Of a stretch of 41,646 nucleotides of DNA, positions 7,835-15,540 are shown in pieces. The notes beneath the pieces were generated by a model, which had not been told where the DNA came from, did no database searches, and saw nothing but the letters and a program-made list of their open reading frames with translations. The DNA is from DATGZX01 sp035296965. GTDB lineage: Bacteria; Planctomycetota; Planctomycetia; Gemmatales; Gemmataceae. The stretch lies in the NCBI GenBank assembly GCA_035296965.1, contig DATGZX010000317.1, positions 1 through 41,646 on the forward strand, read 5' to 3'. Positions within the stretch are counted from its first letter, which is position 1. Each line of letters begins with the position of its first letter. A program made the translations under genes and the position numbers.

Positions 7835-8608
7835 TCAAGGCGTGGGAGGATCTTCTCGTTTCGCCGTGCCGGCATCCGCTTCGACAACCATTTGAGTTGC
7901 TCCCGCCACACCCATGGGCAGGAGGAGCAACACCACGCCGGGCACGATGGCAAGCGCGGCCCAGGCAAGGCCGAATGCGCAGAAGGCATCGAAATGACGC
8001 ATCACCCACCGAATCCGTGCCAGTACGCCCAGGCGCTGGATTGCCAATGGATAATCCAGGAAGGTCCAGGCGAGCAGCCAGGCGTACACGAGAAACTTCA
8101 GCGGCACCGTGACCACGAGGGCCGGCGGGAAGAAGAAGCTGATCAAGAATAGACCCCCGAACGCCAGGACGGCCACGGCGAGTGTAACGATCGCGATTTG
8201 CATTCCTCGAACTGCCGATTCGAAGATGCCCGGGAGCGGCGCTGAATGACCCGTCAGGGACTTTTCGCGTGCACTGGCAATTGCCTCGAGGGCAAAGCAA
8301 GAGAATGGCTGAGCCAGGCAGATGGCCAATACGATAGCTGCGATGATCCCGGCCAAGGCAAGCACCGCCGTGGTTAGCCAGGATCCCAGGTGTGCCCAGA
8401 GACCGTCGGATGAGGCGAAGATCGCATCGCTCGCACGCATCGCTCCCCAGACGCCAAGAAAGCCCAGGCCGCAGGTCAGGACCATGACCATCGCCAACGG
8501 AACTGCGGCGTATCCCCAAACTGAGGGAGTACTCACAACAAAGCCGATGCCCCCGACGAACGCTCGCAAGCCACTGAAGATCCCAAGATTTTTTTCGCTG
8601 CTTGCCAT
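7835..8608 (-). CDS. EI24/CysZ-like integral membrane protein
   Basis: A 257-residue protein with about five or six hydrophobic segments, beginning 'LGIFSGLRAFVGGIGFV' and containing 'FLDYPLAIQRLG' in a late loop. This pattern of an N-terminal amphipathic segment, paired helices and a conserved 'W..LDYP' loop matches the EI24 domain family, which includes the sulfate transporter CysZ. Whether this one carries sulfate is unknown. Two adjacent ATGs (8611 and 8608) follow AAGGA; 8608 has the better spacing. A frame extending to 8737 is rejected because those codons lie in a palindrome. Its proline-rich end is unremarkable. The SprT-like gene lies directly downstream. Confidence 0.8.
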   Translation of the reverse strand: MASSEKNLGIFSGLRAFVGGIGFVVSTPSVWGYAAVPLAMVMVLTCGLGFLGVWGAMRASDAIFASSDGLWAHLGSWLTTAVLALAGIIAAIVLAICLAQPFSCFALEAIASAREKSLTGHSAPLPGIFESAVRGMQIAIVTLAVAVLAFGGLFLISFFFPPALVVTVPLKFLVYAWLLAWTFLDYPLAIQRLGVLARIRWVMRHFDAFCAFGLAWAALAIVPGVVLLLLPMGVAGATQMVVEADAGTAKREDPPTP

Positions 8609-8649
8609 CATTTCCTTGACTGCTGAGGTCCTTGCAAAATAGAGAAAAC

Positions 8650-8718
8650 AAAAGCGGCGGAAAAGCGCCGCACTCCAAAAGTGACTTCTTTGGACTGCGG
8701 CGCTTTTTCGCCGCTTTT
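8650..8718. repeat. Large hairpin (about 30-bp arms) upstream of the EI24-like gene
   Basis: The left arm 8650-8681 and right arm 8686-8718 are near-perfect reverse complements (AAAAGCGGCG, AAAAGCGCCGCA and TCCAAA are shared, with two mismatches). The right arm ends in a T-rich run on the + strand and the left arm gives a T-rich run on the - strand. It may act as a terminator or be a dispersed palindrome. Confidence 0.8.
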
Positions 8719-8792
8719 CTTTTCCCTTCCTCGCCACAGCGTCCGATGATCGCGCACGCTCTCCGTTGAACGCGAAAACGCTCTTCCTGGAT

Positions 8793-8841
8793 GCGAAACG
8801 CGGAGGTCAGAGCCCGATGGCAATGACCTCCGCGTTTTCGC
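8793..8841 (-). terminator. Hairpin after the tail-specific protease gene
   Basis: GCGAAACGCGGAGGTCA (8793-8809) pairs with TGACCTCCGCGTTTTCGC (8824-8841) around a 14-base loop. It lies about 25 bases past the protease stop codon on the - strand. The stem is strong but has no T tract, so the terminator role is inferred from position. Confidence 0.5.
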
Positions 8842-8865
8842 GTCCTGTCTAGCACAAGCAAAGAC

Positions 8866-10995
8866 CTACGGCTGCGTTTTCTTACCCTGCAACAGGTCCT
8901 CCATGATGTGAAGGACCTCGGTGTTTATGAAGTTCCGTGCGAATTTGAATGGCGTGCCGTCGCCCGAGGTCGATTCCGGAGGAAGCAAATCGTCCAGATC
9001 TTCATCCGCTTGGCTCGCACCCTTTTTACTATCCTTTTTGTCCTTTGGGAACTGGGTACGAAGTTCTTGCTCGTTCAGTGGGATCATCTTGCGTGCCCGC
9101 TGGTCCTTGACCGTCTCAATCTCCTTCTGGAGCTTGGCAAAATCCGCCGAATCTTTCACGCGCTGGGCGGATCGGGTCCGCAGGGCGGTTTTCAACTGCT
9201 CCGGCACCATCCCCAGCTCCTCGTGGCTCACAGGATTCACGTGATCAAAGGCCAAGGCGTTTTCCAGGTCTTTCTCGCCGGTGGCCAGTACCTCTGTAAG
9301 AGAAGGGATGACGATGTCCGACTTCACACCCTGGTTTTGCGTACTGTCGCCGTTGACGCGGTAAAACTGGTCAATGGTCAGCTTCAGCGCCCCAAGATGT
9401 ACCGGTTCTTTGCTCCGGACGTAACTACCCAGATCAGCGACAGCCTGCACGGTCCCCTTGCCATGGGTTCCCTTGTCGCCGACGGTGAGCGAACGCCCAT
9501 AGTCCTGCAATGCGCCGGCCAGGATTTCCGAAGCACTGGCACTAAAACGGCTAACGAGGACAATGAGCGGCCCGGCATAGACCATGCCTTTTTCGGGGTC
9601 GTTGCTGACCTCTACCTCGCCATTCACACCTTTCTTTACTTGCACGACGGGTCCTTGATCGATGAAGAGCCCGGTCAGCGATAGCGCCTCGCTCAGGGCG
9701 CCGCCGCCGTTCCTGCGCAGATCGAGGACAACCCCGTCGACTCCCTTGCTCTCGAATTCCTTGAGGAGCTTGCGCACGTCTTCGGTAGCGCTGACAAACC
9801 CCTCCTTGCTGCCCTTTGCAGACGGGCTGTCCGCATAAAAGGAAGGCAGATCGATGATGCCGATCTTGTACGGCGTGCCGTCCGGCTTCTTGCCTTGTTC
9901 CATGATCTCGGAGCGGGCCGCCTGCTCCTTGAGCTCTATTTTCTGGCGGGTGTAGGCATAGATCGCGGGTTCAATCTTGTCGGCGGGAATCACCTTCAAC
10001 TGGACCTTCGTGCCCTTCGGGCCGCGAATGATCTTGACCACCTCAGTCAGCTTCCAGTCGATGACGTCGACAAATTTTCCGTCGCCCTGAGCGACGCCAA
10101 TGATCTTGTCGTTGACCTTTAGGCGGTGGTCCGCCGCCGCAGCGCCGCCCGGGATGATTTCGCTGACAATGGTCTGGCCGTTGTCCGAATGCAGCAAGGC
10201 GCCGATGCCCTCCAGGTGCAAGTGCATCGCGATGTCGAAATCAGCAAGGGTGGTCGGCGACATGTATGAGGAGTGCGGGTCGACACTGGCGGTCAGATCC
10301 GACAGGTACATCTCCATAAGGTCGTAGTTGTCCACCTGCTTCCAGCGCTTCAACAGGCCCTGATAGCGGCTCAGTACTTTCTGCTTGGCTTCGGCATCAG
10401 CCACCGGCTTCTGCTCAAGGCGCTGCTTCTTGGCCTCGGCATCAGGCACCGGCTTCTGCCCCAGGCGTTGCAGCAACAAGTCGTACTTGATCCTTTTGCG
10501 CCAGCGCTCCCGGATCTCCGCGTCCGTTTTCGGGTGATCGATAGCGTCGTAGTCCGTCGACAAATACTCCTTGACCGTGAAATCCTGCGGTTCTTTGAGC
10601 AGTTCTTCAACGAGTTTCAAACGCTGCTCGATCCGGGTGACAAGGCGCTTGTAGACATCGTAGGCAAAACTGATGTCGTTGCGCTGCAGCATTGTGCCAA
10701 GTTCGGTCTCGGATTTCTTCAGTTCCTCGACATCTTCCTTGGTGAAATACAGTTTGGCGGGATCCAGATCCTTGATGAATTTGTGGAATAGCCGCTTGGA
10801 AAGCTGCTCGTCCAGGTCTGGCTTGGTAAGGTGCTTGCGATGAAGAAGATCGCAAACGAGCTCGATGACCAGGCGGTCCAGCTTTCCGGGAACCGGATCG
10901 GCAAACGCCGGCGCCGCTATCAAGAGCAGGCCTACAACTGCTGCCAGCACGGCGACACTGCGTTTTGCCTGGAGTAACCGCTGGTTCCTTAACAT
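8866..10995 (-). CDS. prc: Tail-specific (C-terminal processing) protease, S41 family
   Basis: A 709-residue exported protease. I start at 10995, where AGGAG lies 11 bases upstream and a signal peptide follows directly (SVAVLAAVVGLLLIAAPAFA). The N-terminal domain of about 200 residues precedes a PDZ domain ('GIGALLHSDNGQTIVSEIIPGGAA'-like region). The S41 core has 'VDGVVLDLRRNGGG', the nucleophile motif RFSASASE at about residue 480 and the general-base Lys in THGKGTVQ at about 507. The length and C-terminal helical tail match the Prc/Tsp type, not the shorter CtpA type. Prc cleaves periplasmic proteins from their C-termini. An in-frame 45-base tandem duplication at 10381-10470 inserts a second RL.QKPV.DAEAK unit in the N-terminal domain. 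The gene stands alone, divergent from the Gfo/Idh gene. Confidence 0.93.
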   Translation of the reverse strand: MLRNQRLLQAKRSVAVLAAVVGLLLIAAPAFADPVPGKLDRLVIELVCDLLHRKHLTKPDLDEQLSKRLFHKFIKDLDPAKLYFTKEDVEELKKSETELGTMLQRNDISFAYDVYKRLVTRIEQRLKLVEELLKEPQDFTVKEYLSTDYDAIDHPKTDAEIRERWRKRIKYDLLLQRLGQKPVPDAEAKKQRLEQKPVADAEAKQKVLSRYQGLLKRWKQVDNYDLMEMYLSDLTASVDPHSSYMSPTTLADFDIAMHLHLEGIGALLHSDNGQTIVSEIIPGGAAAADHRLKVNDKIIGVAQGDGKFVDVIDWKLTEVVKIIRGPKGTKVQLKVIPADKIEPAIYAYTRQKIELKEQAARSEIMEQGKKPDGTPYKIGIIDLPSFYADSPSAKGSKEGFVSATEDVRKLLKEFESKGVDGVVLDLRRNGGGALSEALSLTGLFIDQGPVVQVKKGVNGEVEVSNDPEKGMVYAGPLIVLVSRFSASASEILAGALQDYGRSLTVGDKGTHGKGTVQAVADLGSYVRSKEPVHLGALKLTIDQFYRVNGDSTQNQGVKSDIVIPSLTEVLATGEKDLENALAFDHVNPVSHEELGMVPEQLKTALRTRSAQRVKDSADFAKLQKEIETVKDQRARKMIPLNEQELRTQFPKDKKDSKKGASQADEDLDDLLPPESTSGDGTPFKFARNFINTEVLHIMEDLLQGKKTQP
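10381..10470 (-). repeat. 45-base in-frame tandem duplication inside the protease gene
   Basis: Two 45-base units (10381-10425 and 10426-10470) encode RLEQKPVADAEAKQK and RLGQKPVPDAEAKKQ. They differ at a few bases, so the duplication is not brand new. Confidence 0.85.
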
Positions 10996-11461
10996 GAGTC
11001 TATGCTCTCCTGCTTGAGAAGTGCTCGGGGGACCTGGAGGGATCAACGCCTTCTGGTTAGGTACCGCGCCTTGAAGAAATTGCCATGCCTCTCTGCTGCC
11101 CATGGAGTCGGCGTTAGGCGAGCGGCAGGTAATAATCTCCCCTCGCCCCCGACCCCTCGCCCCGGAGTACCGGGGCGAGGGGAGAACTATCGCTGCCGCT
11201 CGCGTGCCGCCCTTCCAGAGCAGATTTTTAATCTTAACTTTTCAAGCATCAAACCGCAACACGGGTGTGCAGGGACCCTGGCATGCAGCTTGCGGCGATC
11301 CAAAGTCAAGCGCACATATCAAAATCAGCTCGTCAAAACCAGCCGGATCTAGACGTAAGTCCCGTTCCTGTATTCGATATTCTTTGCCGGCAGGACCGGC
11401 AGAGGTGTAAGATCGTGGCCAGGGCCAAGGTTTTCAACATCCACTCGGGGGAGCTGTTCTC
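10996..11461. other. Divergent intergenic region with GC palindrome
   Basis: This 466-base stretch between the protease (-) and the Gfo/Idh oxidoreductase (+) holds a GC-rich hairpin at 11153-11182 and a possible promoter for the oxidoreductase (TTGCCG at 11384-11389, 18 bases, TAAGAT at 11408-11413). No gene is supported. Confidence 0.6.
11153..11182. repeat. Perfect 13-bp GC hairpin
   Basis: CCCCTCGCCCCGG (11153-11165) and CCGGGGCGAGGGG (11170-11182) pair around the loop AGTA. A partial extra copy of the left arm, CTCCCCTCGCCCC, lies at 11137-11149, so the right arm has two possible partners. Confidence 0.85.
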
Positions 11462-12688
11462 GTGACTCTCAAAGAATCCCTCACACGACGGACATTTCTA
11501 CAAGCAACTGCATCCGCCACGGCAGGACTGACGGCATTTGGCGTTCCCGCCGCGAATGCTCTCGGAGCTAATGAGGCAATTCGCGTTGGAATGATAGGCA
11601 CAGGGGGACGTTGCCGGGCCCTGATGAAATCGCTGGCGACAGTGCCCAACGTCCGCATGGCGGCGGTGTGCGACATCTACGACGTTAATCTCGAACTCGG
11701 CCGTAAGCTTGCCGACCCGCAGGCATTCGCCACGAAGCACTACCAGGAAGTTCTGGATCGCAAGGACATTGATGCCGTGCTCATAGGGGCTCCCGACCAC
11801 TGGCATGTGCCATTGACCGTGGCCGCATGCGCGGCCGGCAAGGACGTGTACGTGGAGAAGCCGCTCACGCACAACCTGGAAGAAGGCCAGTCGGTCGTGG
11901 ACGCCAAAAACAAGCATGGCCGGATCGTGCAGGTTGGCACGCAGCAGCGCAGTATGCCGCAATTTCAGAAGGCCCGCGAACTGGTGCAAGCAGGCCGGCT
12001 AGGTAAGATCCACAAGGTGCATCTCACCTGGAACCGTAACGCGGACCGCTTTCGAGCTGGGCCAACGGCTGTCGATCCCAAGACCGTCGACTGGAAAACG
12101 TTTCTGGGCAATGCGCCTGCGCAGCCCTTTCATGAGTACCGCTTCCGCAACTGGCGCTGGTTTTGGGATTTCGGCGGCGGCATCCTTACCGATTTGATGG
12201 TGCATTACATCGACGTCGTCCACTGGTTCCTCGATGTCGATCACCCGCTTCAGGCAACCGCTATCGGGGACAATTACCAGAGCAAGGGACTCTGGGAGAC
12301 TCCCGATACCGTCCAGGCCTTGCTGACTTACCCGAAAGACTTCCAGGTCTATTTCGAAGGCACGTTCTGCAACGCACGCAACGGGGCGATGCTGGAATTC
12401 ATGGGCACCGACGCCACGCTCTACCTGGACCGCGGCCGTTACGAGATCCATCCCGAGCGCAATCGTGGCAAATACGAAGAGTGGGTACTCGGAACCGGAA
12501 AGCGCGGCCAGGACTTCTACGATAAGCCGGACGGCGAATTACTGCACCTGACCAACTGGATCGAGTGCGTGCGCAACCGGAAGACACCCAATTCTCCCGT
12601 AGAAGCAGGTGTGGGCGCTGCCGCGGCGGCTCATCTCGGGAATCAAGCCCTGCGCACGCATCTCGTGACCTCGTGGAAGGAGCCGTAG
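11462..12688 (+). CDS. Tat-exported Gfo/Idh/MocA family oxidoreductase
   Basis: A 408-residue NAD(P)-dependent oxidoreductase. The GTG start at 11462 is supported by GGGGGAG about 9 bases upstream. The N-terminus carries a twin-arginine signal (RRTFLQ followed by ATASATAGLTAFGVPAANA), so the folded protein is probably exported. The Rossmann motif 'VGMIGTGGR' lies at about 42-50, 'DAVLIGAPDHWH' at about 100-112 and the active-site 'EKPLTHN' just after. The C-terminal half contains 'RNWRWFWDFGGGILTDLMVHYID', typical of the planctomycete and bacteroidete secreted subgroup. These enzymes act on sugars or inositols; the substrate is not evident. It is followed by a 586-base gap, so it is probably transcribed alone. 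Confidence 0.92.
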   Translation: MTLKESLTRRTFLQATASATAGLTAFGVPAANALGANEAIRVGMIGTGGRCRALMKSLATVPNVRMAAVCDIYDVNLELGRKLADPQAFATKHYQEVLDRKDIDAVLIGAPDHWHVPLTVAACAAGKDVYVEKPLTHNLEEGQSVVDAKNKHGRIVQVGTQQRSMPQFQKARELVQAGRLGKIHKVHLTWNRNADRFRAGPTAVDPKTVDWKTFLGNAPAQPFHEYRFRNWRWFWDFGGGILTDLMVHYIDVVHWFLDVDHPLQATAIGDNYQSKGLWETPDTVQALLTYPKDFQVYFEGTFCNARNGAMLEFMGTDATLYLDRGRYEIHPERNRGKYEEWVLGTGKRGQDFYDKPDGELLHLTNWIECVRNRKTPNSPVEAGVGAAAAAHLGNQALRTHLVTSWKEP

Positions 12689-13274
12689 TGCCTTCCTTCA
12701 GGAGGGAGCCATCCGAACGGCACATGCGCGGGCCAGATTAGGGCCTGTCGCTCGCATGCCCACCCAGAGTCGCAGCGCACGCCGCCACCGGGGCCGTCAT
12801 TCCCTTCGTCGGCCTTTATCCCGCGGCTTGGCCGTTGCTGGGGGCACAAAACTCCCCGGTTGCAGTTTCTCATGCGCCATGCTCGATCTACAATTGAATG
12901 TTCGGGACGCCGGGAGTCCTGCCCGACATGACCGCACTGGGGCATGGTACGAAGGCCAGCGGCGTCCTGCATTGTCCTGCACGGGCTCCCGCGATGATCT
13001 GTTTCTGGAGTACCTTCCTTGTGACCGAAAATGCGTTTTGTTTGCCTCTTAATGTCGTTGTCGCTAGTGCGAAGCTTGAAGTCGCACTGCTTGCGCGCTT
13101 CTGCAATTTCGCCACAAATGCCCGCTGAACGGCGTACTTTCGGCGCACTCTCGGCGTACCAGGCGAACATGTGGCCGCGTCGTGCAGCAGTACGGGATAA
13201 TTCGTCAGGCAACCGACGAATCTAAGGGGAATCCCAGTGCGGCAACTTGCCGCTGACCTTGGCAGTACCTGTCC
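12689..13274. other. Intergenic region upstream of coaB
   Basis: No convincing gene is seen in these 586 bases. Two small inverted repeats lie just upstream of coaB: ATTCGTC-N8-GACGAAT at 13200-13221 and GCGGCAA-C-TTGCCGC at 13239-13253. Open frames here on either strand are short, Cys- and Arg-rich and lack ribosome sites. Confidence 0.6.
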
Positions 13275-14027
13275 ATGAACATTCTGGTCACCGCAGGCAA
13301 TACCGTCGTCCCGATCGATCGCGTCCGCTGTATCACCAACGTTTTCACAGGGCGCACGGGCACTAGCATCGCTCTGGAGTGCCTCAGGGGCGGCCATGCA
13401 GTGACGTTGCTGACTTCCCATCCTGAATTGGTAAGTCACCTGGGTGGGCCAGCTTCAGCCCAGGCGGAACGCTGGACGGTAAGCGCGTATCGCTCGTTCG
13501 ACGACCTCGAACGATCCCTGCAGGAGCAACTGCTGCACGGCAGGTTTGATGTCTTGATCCACTGCGCTGCCGTGAGCGATTACCGGGCCGCCGGCATCTT
13601 CGCGCCTGCTCCCCAGACGCGATTTGTGCCCCAGAGTGGCGTATGGCAGAGCAGCGCCGCGGAAGGACCGGCCCTTATCGACAAGGCGGCCGCCAAAGTC
13701 AAAAGCACTGAACCGGAATTATGGATTCGCTTGGTGCGGACACCCAAGTTGATCGACCGCGTCCGCAGCGCTTGGAGCTTTCCGGGAATTCTTGTGAAAT
13801 TCAAGCTGGAGGCGGGGATCAGCGAGACAGCGTTGCTCGACATAGCCGAGCGTTCACGCCAGACGTCGCGCGCCGACCTCATGGTGGCGAATACGCTGGA
13901 AGATTCGGGAAGCTGGGCCTTGCTCGGACCGCTCGATTGCCGGTATGAGCGCGTGACGCGCGCGGATTTGGCCCCGCGCCTCCTTGCTGAAATAGAAAGC
14001 TTGTACGCGGAGCGCAAGCATGGCTAA
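13275..14027 (+). CDS. coaB: Phosphopantothenoylcysteine synthetase (stand-alone CoaB)
   Basis: A 250-residue single-domain CoaB, which joins 4'-phosphopantothenate and cysteine in coenzyme A synthesis. The N-terminus 'ILVTAGNTVVPIDRVRCITN' matches the nucleotide-binding start of the family, followed by 'GRTGTSIALE'. 'VLIHCAAVSDYRAAG' corresponds to the conserved AAVADYR motif. The later 'VKFKLEAG' resembles the FKLE form seen in stand-alone and eukaryotic synthetases, not the GFAAET form of bifunctional CoaBC. The ribosome site is weak. The coaC gene follows with an 8-base overlap. Most bacteria carry one fused coaBC gene with C first; here the domains are separate and in B-then-C order. Confidence 0.85.
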   Translation: MNILVTAGNTVVPIDRVRCITNVFTGRTGTSIALECLRGGHAVTLLTSHPELVSHLGGPASAQAERWTVSAYRSFDDLERSLQEQLLHGRFDVLIHCAAVSDYRAAGIFAPAPQTRFVPQSGVWQSSAAEGPALIDKAAAKVKSTEPELWIRLVRTPKLIDRVRSAWSFPGILVKFKLEAGISETALLDIAERSRQTSRADLMVANTLEDSGSWALLGPLDCRYERVTRADLAPRLLAEIESLYAERKHG

Positions 14028-14700
14028 TATATTGCTCGGCGTGACTGGATCGGTGGCCGCTCTGCGTACCCCAGCGTTGTATGCCGAGCTCAAGATGGCC
14101 GGCTATGCAGTGAAGGTCGTGGCTACGCGCTCCTCCCGTTACTTTTTCGACCCGCTCGCCCTGGATCCGGTTGGTACGGAAGCGCCCACGCGCAATCGTG
14201 AAGCGGTGATCCTGGATGAAGACGAGTGGCCCGGGCTCCCCGAGGGGAGACGCTATGAGCGCGCGGATGAAGTCCTTCACATTGAGCTGCGCCGCTGGGC
14301 CGATGTGCTACTCATTGCCCCTCTGGATGCCAATACTCTGGCCAAGCTTGCCGTCGGCCTTTCCGACAACTGTCTCACCTGCGTTTGGCGAGCCTGGGAT
14401 CCCGCGCGGCCCGTCATCCTCGCGCCGGCGATGAATACGCTGATGTGGGAGCACGCTATTACCGCGCGGCATCTCTCGCAGTTGGGCGCTGATGCCGGCG
14501 CGGGCTCGCCCCCTCGCGGAAGCGATCCGGAGGAGTTAATAGATTGGATCAATCGTGGCAGCCGGAACCTGAGGATCGTCCCCCCCGTCAGCAAGCGCTT
14601 GGCGTGTGGGGACGTGGGCGTCGGCGCGATGGCGGGTCTAGAAGATATTGTGGCCGCGGTTGATTTTGTCCAGAATGGCGGCGGCCGCAATGGTCCGTAA
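14020..14700 (+). CDS. coaC: Phosphopantothenoylcysteine decarboxylase (CoaC flavoprotein)
   Basis: A 226-residue FMN flavoprotein of the HFCD family that decarboxylates phosphopantothenoylcysteine to phosphopantetheine. The N-terminal 'ILLGVTGSVAALRTPAL' is the FMN phosphate loop. The catalytic His lies in 'LHIELRRWAD' at about residue 87. 'IAPLDANTLAKLAVGLSDN' and the substrate motif 'PAMNTLMW' follow. 'LACGDVGVGAM' matches the substrate clamp ACGD.G.G.M with its Cys, with Ala where Arg is more usual. CGGAG lies 7 bases upstream of the ATG inside coaB. Expression is therefore likely coupled to coaB. A related flavoprotein such as DmrB is less likely given the full set of CoaC motifs. Confidence 0.87.
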   Translation: MANILLGVTGSVAALRTPALYAELKMAGYAVKVVATRSSRYFFDPLALDPVGTEAPTRNREAVILDEDEWPGLPEGRRYERADEVLHIELRRWADVLLIAPLDANTLAKLAVGLSDNCLTCVWRAWDPARPVILAPAMNTLMWEHAITARHLSQLGADAGAGSPPRGSDPEELIDWINRGSRNLRIVPPVSKRLACGDVGVGAMAGLEDIVAAVDFVQNGGGRNGP

Positions 14701-14728
14701 ACCCCTCCGACCGCAGCGGGAGAAGGTG

Positions 14729-15496
14729 ATGCCAGCCGACAGGGAGGTCAGCGTACACCTCTTGCCGAATTTGACGAATCAGGAATGCTTGACCGGCAGC
14801 CTGGCCGTCGTCATTGATGTGTTGCGCGCGACTACGACGATCGTTCATGCCCTGGCGGCTGGCTGCACGAACGTGCGGCCCTGCGCGGAAGTCGAGGAAG
14901 CACGCGAGCTGGCCGGCCAGATGCGCATTGGCCGAGCCTTGCTGGGCGGCGAGCGCGAGGGTCTTCCTATTCCCGGGTTTGACCTCGGGAATTCGCCAGG
15001 CGCGTATACTCCAGCGCTCTGCCGGGGAGCAACATTGGTGATGACCACTACCAACGGCACGCGCGCCATCCTGCGAGCGGCCGCGGCGGAACGCGTTCTT
15101 CTGGCTGCCTTCGTCAATTACAGTGCCATTTGTGAACAAATACGCCAGGACGCGCGTCCTCTTCATATCCTTTGCGCCGGAACGGAAGGCGAGGTCTCCC
15201 TTGAAGATTCGCTGCTGGCCGGGGCACTGGTCGATTTTTTGTGCGAGCAGGGTGAGCGCCGGCTGAACGACAGCGCCCGGCTGGCGTGGGACTGCTTCGA
15301 GCATCACGGCCGAGTTTTGCAGGGCGCTTTGGAACTCGGCAAGGGAGGGGCCAAGTTGCGGAGCCTCGGTTATCATGAGGACATCCTGGCCGCCGCGCAG
15401 GTGGATGCATTCCATTTGGTGCCCGAGGTGAAGCGCGATCCCTTGCGGGTGGAAGTGGGCGCCGTGGGGATCGTCAAGCGGCACTGGATCTCATAA
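14729..15496 (+). CDS. comB: 2-phosphosulfolactate phosphatase-like protein (ComB family)
   Basis: A 255-residue protein of the ComB family, Mg-dependent acid phosphatases that release sulfolactate from 2-phosphosulfolactate in coenzyme M synthesis of methanogens. Family marks are 'VVIDVLRATTTI', 'GFDLGNSP', 'MTTTNGTRAI' and 'CAGTEGEVSLEDSLLAGALV'. I start at 14729, where GGGAG lies 6 bases upstream; the longer frame to 14648 overlaps coaC and has no ribosome site. It follows coaC by 28 bases and is probably cotranscribed. Coenzyme M is not expected in planctomycetes, so the real substrate may differ. The link to coaBC is by position only. Confidence 0.88.
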   Translation: MPADREVSVHLLPNLTNQECLTGSLAVVIDVLRATTTIVHALAAGCTNVRPCAEVEEARELAGQMRIGRALLGGEREGLPIPGFDLGNSPGAYTPALCRGATLVMTTTNGTRAILRAAAAERVLLAAFVNYSAICEQIRQDARPLHILCAGTEGEVSLEDSLLAGALVDFLCEQGERRLNDSARLAWDCFEHHGRVLQGALELGKGGAKLRSLGYHEDILAAAQVDAFHLVPEVKRDPLRVEVGAVGIVKRHWIS

Positions 15497-15540
15497 TATC
15501 GGCAAAATTGCCAAGCTGTTATTTGCTCAAGGTGTGTGCG

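Noticed and set aside
8609..8737. Longer N-terminus of the EI24-like protein
   Set aside because: The extra codons lie inside the large palindrome at 8650-8718 and read as Arg/Phe-rich noise; the start after AAGGA fits better.
12643..13212. Possible gene in the gap upstream of coaB
   Set aside because: Open frames on both strands overlap the preceding gene or lack ribosome sites, and their residues look random.
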